DNA from: Sanchytrium tribonematis
Lineage: Eukaryota > Sanchytriomycota > Sanchytriomycetes > Sanchytriales > Sanchytriaceae
Reading direction: 5' to 3'
DNA: 14,984 bases
NCBI GenBank assembly: GCA_018985235.1
Contig: JADGIG010000160.1
Location: 1-14,984, forward strand
The notes below the pieces were generated by a model. That model worked only from the letters and a program-made list of their open reading frames with translations. It had not been told where the DNA came from and ran no database searches. Made by a program: the position numbers and the translations under genes. Positions 1 to 9,300 of the stretch are shown here, piece by piece; the stretch's first letter is position 1; every line of letters begins with the position of its first letter.

Positions 1-145
1 AAATCTGTAAATTACTATAATGTTATAAATTGTTATTTAGTTTTGTAATGTGTTAAATACCAAACACTTTTTGCCCTCAACTTCTGCTCAAAACAATTTA
101 AGGGGTGAAGAATGCAAATGCGGTTTAAATTTATCTTTGTGATAG
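1..145 (+). repeat. Left arm of a 145-bp inverted repeat
   Basis: Bases 1-145 are the reverse complement of 3937-4081. Position i pairs with 4082-i along the whole arm without an indel, and I find only two mismatches, both near positions 33-54. The last paired base is 145; the arms diverge from there inward. Pairing still holds at base 1, so the repeat may extend to the left beyond the window. The arrangement resembles long terminal inverted repeats of a DNA transposon, but no target-site duplication can be tested because the left flank is missing. Confidence 0.93.
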
Positions 146-182
146 CTCACATGTGAATATTTTAGGAAAAAACAACGGACTA

Positions 183-458
183 ATGTCTATCAATGGTCTT
201 TTAATCTTTGACATTTCTCAGACTTCTAAAAACCGCTTAGAGATAATTTAAATAGATTTGACGAAAACATTGAAGAAATTGATATATAAACCTACTGATG
301 CAAATGAGAATTTTCGAATCCATTGCATACTTTTGAGAAGTCTCTAAGTAAGTATTTTAATGCACCTTATTACACATTTTTAACCAAGAATTGTAATTTT
401 TCAAAAATATCGCAATATTCAGACCAATTTCAAGGAAATTTAGATGAGGTGGTCACTG
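183..458 (+). pseudogene. Left fragment of an unrecognised, decayed ORF inside the inverted repeat
   Basis: An ATG at 183 opens a 22-codon frame (MSINGLLIFDISQTSKNRL...). Coding-like text then continues in other frames, for example LRDNLNRFDENIEEID at about 236-285 and an open stretch of 50 codons at 308-457 that includes SKYFNAPYYTFLTKN. The retrotransposon begins at 459 and cuts this last frame. The shifts suggest a pseudogene with at least two frame changes. I do not recognise the family. It could be a protein of the inverted-repeat element or a captured gene fragment. Confidence 0.45.
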
Positions 459-688
459 TGTTGCAGGTCATACTCCGACGGGAGCAGTTCTGACCCTGTA
501 GACCCAATGGGGATCACGAGGGGTCACGAGGGGTCATTAGGGGATTTGAGAGACTTATGATTGGCTCTTATATATTGCAAAGACTTGTGATATACAAGGG
601 AACCAATCAATAGAAGGACCAAAACACTTATAAACGGGACATTGTCCAAATAAATATCTATGTCAACGACTTCAAACTTTACGCAACA
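459..688 (+). repeat. 5' LTR (230 bp)
   Basis: It starts TGTTGC and ends GCAACA, a perfect 6-bp terminal inverted repeat with the usual TG...CA ends. It is a direct repeat of 3370-3589 with about 93% identity by eye. It carries one more copy of a roughly 10-bp unit (GAGGGGTCAC-like, near 519-540) than the 3' LTR, which accounts for its extra 10 bp. An AATAAA lies near its 3' end (about 649), a possible poly(A) signal of the element. Confidence 0.93.
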
Positions 689-699
689 TGGTAGCGAGG
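689..699 (+). other. Primer binding site, initiator-Met tRNA type
   Basis: TGGTAGCGAGG begins at the first base after the LTR end. TGGTAGC is the complement of the 3' end of initiator methionine tRNA (GCTACCA), the commonest primer of Ty3/gypsy and Ty1 elements. The match beyond the first eight bases depends on the host tRNA, which is not in this window. Confidence 0.8.
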
Positions 700-961
700 A
701 AATCCATCTTTCAAAAGCAGAAGGCCACTGTTTAGGAATTGGTGTTTCAGAAATGCAAGAAAACCCCGAAATTGAGAAAACCCCAAAACCAAAAAAAATG
801 GAGAAAATTATCAAAGTTGAAAACATCATTTTAAAGGATTTCAAGAAAAAGTAAGAAAAAGGTGTCTTAAATAAAATGGATTCGGCAGGCACAAAATTAG
901 TTAAACACGAAAAAGAAATTAAAAACATTAAAAATAAAATTGAAAAAGGCCTGCTTCGAAA

Positions 962-2160
962 ATGAATCCACCCACAGGAGAGATCGAAGGCCGTTTCTCA
1001 AATGTGGCGCAAGCAATGGAACAGCTTGGGGATTCTGCGGGGTCTCCGAGACTTGCGTTAAGACCACCCTTTGAGCAAGCAATTGAGTCTGATAGCATGG
1101 ACGGTTCAGAAGAAAATGCCTTGGTTGAAAGAGAAGGTTACTTAGAGTCAAAAGAACTAAGTCCAACCATCAGAAATGATCCTGATCCACATAGTAATGG
1201 ATCAGATGACGACAACAGTTCGAATCCCTCACGAGGAGATTCAAGTGACTATAGTCAAGCAAGAAGAGGATCAATGACTAACAGTCTAACCTCTAATACT
1301 GCACCACCACCACCTGTGCAAACTAAAACTAGGAGTCCTGTCTTGGATAAAAGAAGTTTAAATACTATTTCTTCACTATGTAAGAATAGTTTAGATAAGT
1401 ATCATCCAAAAAATGAGATTGAGCCCTGATTCAGAAAGTTGGAGTTTATGTGTGACCTTCACCATTTGGATAAAGATCATAGGAAGTTTTTCATGATTAG
1501 ACTGATGCCTGAGCACGCATTCAAGCACATTGAGAGAAGGTATAAAGGTACCTTATGAAAAATTGAAAAAGAAGGTTATTCGTCTATACAGACCGAAGGG
1601 TGTCCTAGACTCTTTGTTCAAGGGGAAACTTGTCGCCAGAAACCAGGTGAAAAATATGAGCGCTTTTAAGACAGAGTGCTAGACTACATTGCATTACAAA
1701 GGCAATGGTAGCAATGAAGTTAAGAAATTATTGCTATGATCCTGAAATTCAGAAGAAAATTAGCTTACGTGGAGGCTTTGAGCCTAAGACAATTTCGTCA
1801 CACGCCTTAAAGTTGGAAAGGTATAATGGTGGACCATTGGGATCAATGGGAGGAAACATGGCACCACGTAAGAGAAAGTCCTATGATCGACCAGAATTTC
1901 GAAAGAAATATAAATACGATTAATATGACAAGGGCGCAAACAGTGGCAAAGACAAGAACAGAGAAAAGCCTGATAAGTTTAAAGCTCAGTGCTTTAGATG
2001 TGGCAAATTAGGTCAATTTAGCCGCGACTGTCCGAAGAAAAAGAAGGGTTATTTCAAACCTGATATGAGCAGACTTAACACGTTCACGTTTTCAAATAAA
2101 CCAGTTGAACCTTATTCTTTTACATTGAACAATATTGAAGTCTTGATTGATGGTGGAGCA
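962..2160 (+). pseudogene. Broken gag and protease region of the retrotransposon
   Basis: A 155-codon ORF starts at 962 and ends in an in-frame TGA (1427-1429). The same frame continues with gag-like text (DKDHRKFFMIRLMPEHAFKH) to about 1557. It then shifts frame to a basic gag segment that includes YRPKGVLDSLFKGKL (about 1590-1635), and later reaches a basic stretch APRKRKSYDRPEFRKKYKYD (about 1861-1920). A nucleocapsid knuckle CFRCGKLGQFSRDC lies at 1990-2031; its usual His is Gln. A protease remnant LIDGGA follows at 2143-2160, close to the D(S/T)GA active site. Several stops and frameshifts make it non-functional. Confidence 0.8.
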
Positions 2161-2238
2161 TTCCTAACCTGATTTCAGAGCAGTTTGCACTTGATCCGGA
2201 ATTCCTAGACTTAGTGCTAGAGAATCGACTGAGATAAG

Positions 2239-2480
2239 ATGTTACAAAATGACGTTATTGAGCCGTCTAATTCGGATTGGAGATCTGCAGTGGTTTTAAT
2301 GACAAAACCAGATGGATCTGTTCGATTTTGTGTAAACTATAAGCAATTAAACAAACACACGAAGTTTGACGCGTATCCGTTACCGGATCTAAATTCTCGA
2401 CTAGAACTGAAATCGGGATATTGGCAAATTAATTTAGCAGATCCCGACAAAGAAAAAACGGCCTTTGTGACACCATTTGG
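2239..2480 (+). pseudogene. Truncated reverse transcriptase (N-terminal motifs only)
   Basis: This frame encodes the first RT motifs: LQNDVIEPSNSDWRSAVVLM, then KPDGSVRFCVNYKQLNK, YPLPDLN, LKSGYWQINLADPDKEKTAF and TPFG. These are strong Ty3/gypsy RT signatures. About 20 residues normally found between PLPD and LKSGYWQ are missing. After TPFG the sequence leaves the RT family, so the palm with YxDD, the thumb and RNase H are lost. It cannot encode active polymerase. Confidence 0.9.
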
Positions 2481-2940
2481 GCTGCAACTCCAATCAAGCA
2501 ACCACCAGTTGGAACTACAAATCCTGAAGATTTTGCAGTTGGTCTGCCACCAATTGACTCCAATCAAACCACTCCAATCTCAAGTAACGCGAAAGCAAAA
2601 GCTCGAAGATTCAAGCGAAAATACGATACTGACAAATTAAAGTCAGCATTGGCTCAAATCAGAGTCAAATGCCGTCAAATATTAAAATCTGCGCATTTAG
2701 AAGAAGGCCCAAATGCTTTTAAAGAGCTTAATGAGGCTGTGGATGCTGGGATTGAGGCAAATGTAAGAGCAAATGGAAGAAGAGTTTGACGTCGAAAAAA
2801 TAAGCGGCTTTAAAATCACTAGAATCGGGTCAAACTCAGACTGTTGGTGATGATAAAGTGTTTTGGGAGCCAATGAAAAATGTTGAAAATACATTGGCCT
2901 TTCGTGATTTTAGTAAAAATGCGAAAAAAACCCAATCACA
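2478..2940 (+). pseudogene. Unrecognised ORF block replacing the RT/RNase H core
   Basis: Starting in the RT TPFG codons but in another frame, 103 codons are open from 2478 to a TGA at 2787-2789. The product is Pro/Gln-rich at first (EDFAVGLPPIDSNQTTP), then basic and helical (KAKARRFKRKYDTDKLKSAL, RVKCRQILKSAHLEEG, NAFKELNEAVDAGIEANVRA). Similar coding-like text continues in shifted frames to about 2940 (TQTVGDDKVFWEPMKNVENT). It matches no pol domain I know. It may be a gag-like or accessory segment brought in by recombination or template switching during reverse transcription, or a captured host fragment. Confidence 0.5.
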
Positions 2941-2999
2941 TCTTTTACAAATATATTAAAGGAAAATAAAAAAAACATTACAGTAAAAATAGAAAAAAA

Positions 3000-3369
3000 A
3001 TTAAGAGTGGGAAATGTAACAGGAATGTCATCTAAAACAGAGCACCTGGTTCAGACAGTACTTAAAGAGGTTCATGATGGTCTATTGGCTACTCACTCTG
3101 GAAGAGAACAGGTGACCTTTCACCTAAGAAAATATTATATAGAAGTTGTGGAGAAGTGAAATAGCAAAAGGGCTGCGATTGATTTACAGATTGGTGATAA
3201 AGTATACGTGGTAAAAACAATTCCAGGTCGTGAGCTAGAAGATAAGCTAGAGGATGACACAATTACAATACTTAAGTTCTTTGGAAAAGATTCAAAGAAA
3301 GTCTTAGTGAAAGAGAAATTGGATCTAAGCCCGCAAACTGTTAAGGAGGCCTTTTTAAAGAAAGAGGGA
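3000..3369 (+). pseudogene. Integrase remnant (zinc-binding and C-terminal parts)
   Basis: VLKEVHDGLLATHSGREQ and FHLRKYYI (about 3058-3147) match the N-terminal H2C2 zinc-binding domain of Ty3/gypsy integrase, with both histidines (3073-3075 and 3094-3096). The paired cysteines and the whole DDE catalytic core are absent. After an in-frame TGA (3157-3159) the same frame gives LQIGDKVYVVK and DDTITILKFFGKDSKKVLVK, typical of the integrase C-terminal region. The frame runs on into the 3' LTR. Confidence 0.85.
3357..3369 (+). other. Polypurine tract
   Basis: AAAGAAAGAGGGA is an unbroken purine run that ends at the base before the 3' LTR. This is where plus-strand DNA synthesis is primed in LTR elements. 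Confidence 0.85.
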
Positions 3370-3589
3370 TGTTGCAGGTCATACTCCGACGGGAGCAGTT
3401 TTGACCCTGTAGACCCAAGGGGGATCACGAGGGGTCACAAAGGGATTTGAGAGATTTATGATTGGCTCTTCTATTTTTCAAAGACTTGTGATGTATAAGG
3501 GAACCAATCAATAGAAGGACCAAAACACATATTATCGGGACATTCCCCAAATAAATATCTATGTCAACGACTTCAAACTTTACGCGACA
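3370..3589 (+). repeat. 3' LTR (220 bp)
   Basis: It starts TGTTGC and ends GCGACA, one base off the perfect terminal repeat of the 5' LTR. It is aligned with 459-688 along its full length. AATAAA occurs near its 3' end (about 3550). Confidence 0.93.
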
Positions 3590-3935
3590 CTAGGCATTGT
3601 CTATTTGAAAAAACATGTCATATCCACAATTTTTATAAAATGCCTTTCCAAATAGATTCAAATCGTTATCAGATAATATTCCACGCGAATACACGGTCAA
3701 CCCCTGTCCTTTTTACAACCACACTTTTAAAAAAACTAATTCTGCTGAGACATTAGATTCATTATCTGAGGATTCTGAACAGTTTATGGTATTAAGTACA
3801 AGACAAAATCAACTCATTCATTACAAACAACATATGAGAAAGATGTACAGCTTCCGTCCGAATCAGATTAAGAAGTGTTTACAAGAGACTGATTTGTGGT
3901 ATCAAAATACCAGCAACAACTATCTGATTTTGTGA
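3590..3935 (+). pseudogene. Right fragment of the same unrecognised ORF, ending at the inverted repeat
   Basis: A frame of 98 codons is open from 3639 to a TGA at 3933-3935, two bases before the inverted-repeat arm. It has no early ATG, so it reads as a C-terminal piece. It is polar, with a segment SLSEDSEQF followed by a basic part KQHMRKMYSFRPNQIKK and the end SNNYLIL. A second frame is open from 3590 to about 3760 and joins the left fragment's frame if the retrotransposon is removed at its LTR ends; the two right-hand frames cross near an A-run at about 3730. The function is unknown. Confidence 0.45.
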
Positions 3936-3936
3936 C

Positions 3937-4081
3937 CTATCACAAAGATAAATTTAAACCGCATTTGCATTCTTCACCCCTTAAATTGTTTTGAGCAGAA
4001 GTTGAGGGCAAAAAGTGTTTGGTATTTAATACATTACAAAACTAAATATCAATTTATAACATTATAGTAATTTACAGATTT
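3937..4081 (-). repeat. Right arm of the 145-bp inverted repeat
   Basis: This is the reverse-complement partner of 1-145 and is nearly identical to it. The inner 85 bases or so match perfectly. It starts just after the stop codon (3933-3935) of an unrecognised ORF remnant, so that reading frame ends at the repeat edge, as expected for an ORF carried between terminal inverted repeats. The outer end may continue past 4081, which cannot be tested. Confidence 0.93.
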
Positions 4082-4531
4082 TAGTATGCTGCTAAGATTC
4101 AAAAATGTTTGATTAGTATTAAACACAATGCAACACTGTATAGCTTTTTTTGACACTTTATTAATCACGACATTTGCCCAGATCTTTAGATCCAATATCC
4201 TTTTACTGGTGATTTAGGTGACATTATGACATGTTAGAAAATGAGCTGTCCAATTTCTAAAATGTTTAATTGTAACCCCAAAATTAAAATTTGTTTCCAA
4301 GTCTGCTTTGGGTTGGTGATTATATTTGCTGCATATCGCTTTGTTTAAATGATGGAAAAAAAATTCAAATATGCATACACGGCATTGAAATTCTGGGTAG
4401 CAAATACTATTCAATATTTTGTTTCGTATGGCTATTTTGTGATTTGTATATAACAAGGTCTCTCATATATACTCATTAGTATAAATCGGCTCTATTCTAA
4501 TATCGCAGCAATGATGAGTTTTCTGCGACCA
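4082..4531. other. No intact gene; AT-rich spacer between the mobile region and the helicase remnant
   Basis: No start-to-stop gene can be supported here. A minus-strand open stretch at 4214-4456 has protein-like text near its end (FGVTIKHFRNWTAHFLTCH) and could be more decayed sequence from the pseudogene upstream of it, but I cannot place it in a family. No tRNA-like or tandem-repeat structure was seen. Confidence 0.5.
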
Positions 4532-5790
4532 TTATGGTTTGATGCTGGCATTTACAGTATCATTGAAAGATTCAACGGCTTGCGCCATTGTCGTATCAGC
4601 TATCTGTTCGTCATCGTCCCAAGGAAGCTGTATATTACCTTATAATAGCGTTTTGTTAAGGAAGTCTATTTCTTAGCGTCTCCGAATAGTCTTCTTCAGC
4701 CATCAAATTCATTGTATCTAGCACGGCTACTGCTTTAGTCTTCTATTCTTGTTGCCTGGGTGCCACAGCGGCTACCATAATCTCTCTAACCGTGCTTAGG
4801 TCTGCATAAGTCTCCTTTTCTTGGGATTCTACCGTTGCACATTGTGTCTACTTCTTAAAGATCATATTCTCTTTAAAATCTAACAGAGGACTAAGTGGTA
4901 GTGAAGAGCATGCTTCGATTACCCTTTCACTTTAGGAATCCAACCATGGCCCAACAATTTCTCTGTAATTTTTCATGTTCATGACATTTTCTGCTTCACC
5001 ATAATCAAATTATGACTCACTCCTGCCATCAACATTGATGAACACGAAATGTTCATATTCGTCGATTTGAAGTAAACTGTTTGGCTTATTTTTCTACATT
5101 TTCTCCAATTTTCAGATGCCCTTTATAGAATGCTTTGAAAATATATCTACAAATGTCTGAATGCATTTGATATTGCTTAGTCGGAAAATATGTTTTATTA
5201 GACCATCACCATGCAGCTTTTTGAACGTTTTTCTATTAAATTTTTGCCTCTTAGTCATTTTCTATCTCAAAAGTTGTTCTAGTTGTAACTGATCTCCAAT
5301 TAAGTATTCGTTTTTGGCTTTTGCATAATAAATGGCAAGAAGAAATTCCGCCTCATTAATTTGAGCAGCTTCATCTAATATGAAATCATCAAACGCTGAA
5401 TTTCACAATTTAGATCTAGCAGAACAACTTGTTGTAGAGACGATTATTTCATATTTTGCAAATATTGCTTGTTTTGGCCTTTAAATTAAATTGATGCTTT
5501 CTGAATTCCCAATGCTGATCAGCTTGCAACTTATTAAACTACTCTTAATGAAGAAAGTATTCAAATTTACGCTCTAAACCTCTACAGTCAACAAATTGGG
5601 ACCCATTAAAACTAATTATCTTATCCTCGATTATAGTAGTCGGTGTTATGAGTATCAATCTAATTGAGCAAAGCGTCTGTATAATCTGTAAATAGAACAG
5701 ACACAAATTCATTTTCCCCAATTTTCATCGATTTTTAATCAAAAAGATTCGAGTTACAAGCATCAAAAAATGATGCGTGGTCAAAAGATT
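4532..5790 (-). pseudogene. Decayed UPF1-like superfamily 1 helicase
   Basis: Reading the minus strand, SF1 motifs occur in the right order: a motif Ia-like LITPTT (about 5620), motif Ic YEIIVSTTSCSARS (about 5410-5450), motif II FDDFILDEAAQINE (5352-5393), motif III IGDQLQLEQLL (about 5270-5300), and the region after motif IV ending in FVFINVDGRSE (about 5017-5048) and DYGEAENVM. DEAAQ followed by GDQLQL is diagnostic of UPF1/SEN1/ZNFX1-like enzymes. A clear Walker A (GPPGTGK) was not found. Many TAA, TAG and TGA codons and frame shifts interrupt it. Further C-terminal text (EKETYADLSTVREIMVAAVA; QIADTTMAQAVESFN, ending at TAA 4532-4534) is not recognisably helicase. It may be a dead host gene or a helicase from a mobile element. 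Confidence 0.75.
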
Positions 5791-6362
5791 TGAGCAATAA
5801 AAAGGGAGTCGCTGTGAGTGTTGTCAAAAATTCCAAAAGTCTTGGGAGTCAGTAAATTTCAAAATTAAACCCCACAAAGAGGCAAATATTGATAGAACGC
5901 GATAACGCCAAATTGCAAGAATGGTAAAAACTCAACCGTATATTGAAATAAACATGATTTCAATTTTTTTGAGGGACCCAGGATCGTTTTATTGATTTTG
6001 ATTCAAAAACAAAAGGGGTGTCCAGACTAATATTGACGCTTACTTGTATTTTGGCAAACAATTCGCATTGAAATTGATAAAGAAAAATAAATAGGAGTAA
6101 ACTTTATTTTAAAGACGCATGTTTCTGCCATTTCAGGCCCTATGTAAAGATCAGGGATTGAAAATCCCTAATTGATAGGGAAGAACGGTTAACAGGGGTA
6201 TGTTTGATACTAGGTGTATGTCATTACTGCTAATATTATAAAATTAGCAATAACTACTTGACTAATCTATTTAATTATGTTTCTTATCGGTAACATCGTT
6301 CCCGTATCTGTGTCATCTGATTTCATGAAAAGGACACGCTCAGTTAACGATCCCTGAAACAA
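5791..6362. other. Intergenic region upstream of the transporter
   Basis: No gene is supported here. Weak coding-like text of the helicase remnant may persist on the minus strand to about 5850. The last 150 bases before the transporter ATG contain AT-rich stretches that could hold its promoter, but I cannot point to a defined element. No repeats or RNA genes were recognised. Confidence 0.5.
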
Positions 6363-9300
6363 ATGGATTCAAAAGAGAAGAAAGATGAGAAACCAAAAGT
6401 TCCTTTCCAATTGACGGATGTTTTTAAACGATATGGTACTACCAAGGAATATTTTTTAATGTTTATCGGCTTTTTAGGTGCTATTGGTTTTGGTGCGAGT
6501 TTACCACTTCAAACTCTATTTTTTGGTGATGCCATTAATGCATTTAACAGCTATGATTATGTCATGAATCACCCATTCAACGATGCAGTGAGAGATGCTG
6601 CCAGAGATAAAGTCGAAGAACAAGTCTTAAAAGTCATTATAAGTTTTCTGATTTTAGGTGCTGCTGTCTTTGTTTGCGCATATTTATTGCAATCTCTATG
6701 GTGTTATACAGGTGCTCAACAAAGTAGAAGATTGCGTCTCAAATTTTTCAACGCTATGCTCTACCAACCTGTGGCTTGGCACGATGAACACAAGGCAGGT
6801 GAATTGAATACTCATTTAACAACATCCATGTCTTTGATTCAAGAAGGAGTCAGTGAGAGATTCGTGATGGTGTTTAATTATTTGGCTTCTTTTATAGCTG
6901 GTTTCGTGATTGCATTTTCTAAAAGTTGGAAAATGACTTTGGTTTTACTGAGTGTCTTTCCACTGCTGGTGATTACAAGTGCTATTTTTGCTAAAATTAT
7001 CAGTGAAAGTGCCAATTCTACACAATCTGATTACGCACAAGCTGGTGCAGTTGCCCAAGAAGTCCTCAGTAATATCAGAACTGTAACAAGCTACAATGCG
7101 CAAGAGCATTTTATTAAGAAATTTAATGTATTTATTGACAAATCGTACATTGTGGGTCGATTAAAAGGATTCAAAACTGGTTTGGCAATGGGAGTCACAT
7201 TTATGCTGATGTTTGGAGATTATGGCTTAGGATTTTGGTATGGTAGCACATTGGTCGTTGCTGGAGAAATTGATGGTGGTACAGTGTTGAATGTCTTTTT
7301 TGCTGTATTAATTGGTGCATTTGTTTTAGGAAATTTAAGTCCTAGTTTGGGTTCCATTTTTGGAGGAAATGGTGCTTGGCATTTTATTAAACAAGTCGTC
7401 GATACTTCTCCTCCTCTTGTAGAGGGAAAGAAGCCAGAGAAATTACAAGGTTTAATTGAATTCAAGGATATTGAATTTACTTATCCAACCAGAAAAGAAA
7501 CTCAAGTCTTGAAGAAATTTACATTGACCGTCGAACCTGGTCAGAAAGTAGCATTAGTGGGTGCTTCTGGAAGTGGTAAAAGTACAATTGTGCAATTATT
7601 ACAGAAATTCTACAAACCAGATGCTGGAACAATTACTGTCGATGGTCAAGATTTACAAGATTTAGACACCAAGTGGTGGCGAACCAATGTTGGATTAGTC
7701 AGTCAAGAACCTATTTTATTTGATGCTACTATTGCTGAGAATATTATTTTGGGCTGTAAAGAATTTGATCCAGCAACTCCACAAGAAAATATTGAGAAAT
7801 CTTGTCAATTGGCATTGGCACATGATTTCATTATGAAATTCCCTGACAAGTATCAAACATGGGTGGGAGAGAAAGGTTCATTGATGAGCGGTGGACAAAA
7901 GCAGAGAATTGCGATTGCCAGAGCATTAATCAAAGATCCTTCTATTTTATTATTGGATGAAGCCACATCTGCTTTAGATTCTTCGTCTGAAAAGATTGTT
8001 CAAGAAGCATTGGATAAAGCAGCAGATAACAGAACCACCATTGTGATTGCTCATCGATTATCTACCATTAGAGATGCAGATAAAATTGTGGTTATGAAAA
8101 GTGGACAGATTATTGAACAAGGTACTTATGAATCTTTAGTAGCCCAACAAGGTGAGTTTTACAGTTTGGTGAAAGCTCAAGAACTAGCTGGAAACAAAGA
8201 AGAAATGAAACAAGCAAAGACTGAAGCAAAAGAAGAAAATGTGGTTGTTCAACAAGAAGCTGAAAAAGTCAAAACATTGCCTATTACCAAGTGGCCACTT
8301 GCAAGATTATTCAAGATGCAAAAACCTGAATTACCAATTATGATTTTGGGTGCATTTGGTGCTGCCGTCAATGGTGCTATCTTTCCTGTTTTCAATTTAT
8401 TTTTTGGTAATATTTTAGGTGTTTTTGCGAAAGATAAGAGTGAGATTCAAGAAGGTGCCAATTTATATGCTATCTTGTTTGCTGTATTGGGATTTGTTGC
8501 TTTAATTGCAAATACAGTCCAAATTACCTGTTTCACAATTAGTGGTGAAAAGTTGACTTGTAGAATCCGTGAAAACTTGTTTAGAGCTTATTTGAGACAA
8601 GATATTGGGTATTTTGATGATCCTAATCACACTAGTGGTGCCTTAAGTGCAAATATTGCAGAAGAAGCTGAAAGAATTAAAGGATTAACTGGAGAATTAT
8701 TGGGAATTATTTGCCAATTTCTTGCTACGGTCATTTTTGGTCTTGGAATTGCATTTTATTATAATCCTGCTTTAGCTGGTTTGATTTTAGTCGTTATGCC
8801 ATTTACTGCTTTGCAAGGTCATTTTATTTAATTTAGGTTGGATGGAAATGAAAATATTAGAAGGATTTAATCAAAAAACTAAAAAGTACTACTCAAATGC
8901 ATCAAGCATTGCTGTAGATGCGATTGCTAATATCAGAACTGTGTTGAGTTTGAATAGACAAGAACAATTTATGAAGTATTACAGCGATAGGACTCTTAAA
9001 CCACATGAAATGAGCGTCAAAGGCGGATTTGTGACTGGTTTGATGTACGGCTTTTCTCAAGCATCTGTCTATGCAGTTTTAGCATACGCATTTTGGATTG
9101 GTAAAGTTTGGTTGGTCAATGGTAGAATTTCAAGCAAAGACATGTTTATTGTCATCTTTTCGATTATTTTCAGTGCTATGGGTTTAGGTCAAGTTTTAAG
9201 CCAAGCTAAAAATGTATTTAAAGCCGCTGCAGCTGCCAAAAATTATTTTGAGATAATTGATCGTCAACCACCAATCGATTTCTTGCCGACTGGTCAACAA

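Larger units (their letters stand above)
459..3589 (+). mobile_element. Degenerate Ty3/gypsy-type LTR retrotransposon, nested in the inverted-repeat element
   Basis: Two LTRs bound 3131 bp. The 5' LTR is followed directly by a tRNA-iMet-like primer site and the 3' LTR is preceded directly by a polypurine tract. Between them lie, in order, a gag-like ORF, a CCHC-type knuckle, an aspartic-protease remnant, the start of reverse transcriptase, an unrelated ORF block, an integrase HHCC remnant and an integrase tail. That order (RT before integrase) is Ty3/gypsy rather than Ty1/copia. The RT YxDD box, RNase H and integrase catalytic core are missing, so the copy is not autonomous. The LTRs differ by roughly 16 substitutions plus a 10-bp indel, so the insertion is not recent. 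I see no clean 5-bp target duplication (CACTG on the left, CTAGG on the right). Confidence 0.92.

Noticed and set aside
524-928. Minus-strand open frames across the 5' LTR and leader (524-928, 897-1166).
   Set aside because: They overlap the LTR, primer site and gag in antisense, and their composition (Phe/Ser/Leu-rich) is that of a reverse-complement shadow.
2425-2437. Another TTAATTTAG (as in the mini-introns) inside the RT remnant.
   Set aside because: No GT lies 19 bases upstream in register, and the bases encode the conserved INLAD part of reverse transcriptase.
454-3594. Target-site duplication of the retrotransposon (CACTG versus CACTA).
   Set aside because: It only works if the 3' LTR ends two bases early. 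The TGTTGC...GCAACA ends and the adjoining primer site fix the LTR end at 688 and 3589, after which the flank is CTAGG.
4532-5790. Alternative genetic code (TAA/TAG as Gln), since several stops in the helicase remnant fall where Gln would read well.
   Set aside because: TGA stops and frame shifts also interrupt the region, and the intact genes nearby end normally in TAA (transporter, Vps27) and TGA (WDR24-like, GNAT-like). Decay explains it.
8829-8842. Transporter as two separate half-transporter genes or a frameshifted pseudogene.
   Set aside because: The break lies inside TMD2, not between halves, all catalytic motifs are intact, and a 19-nt GT...AG excision repairs it exactly. The same occurs in Vps27.
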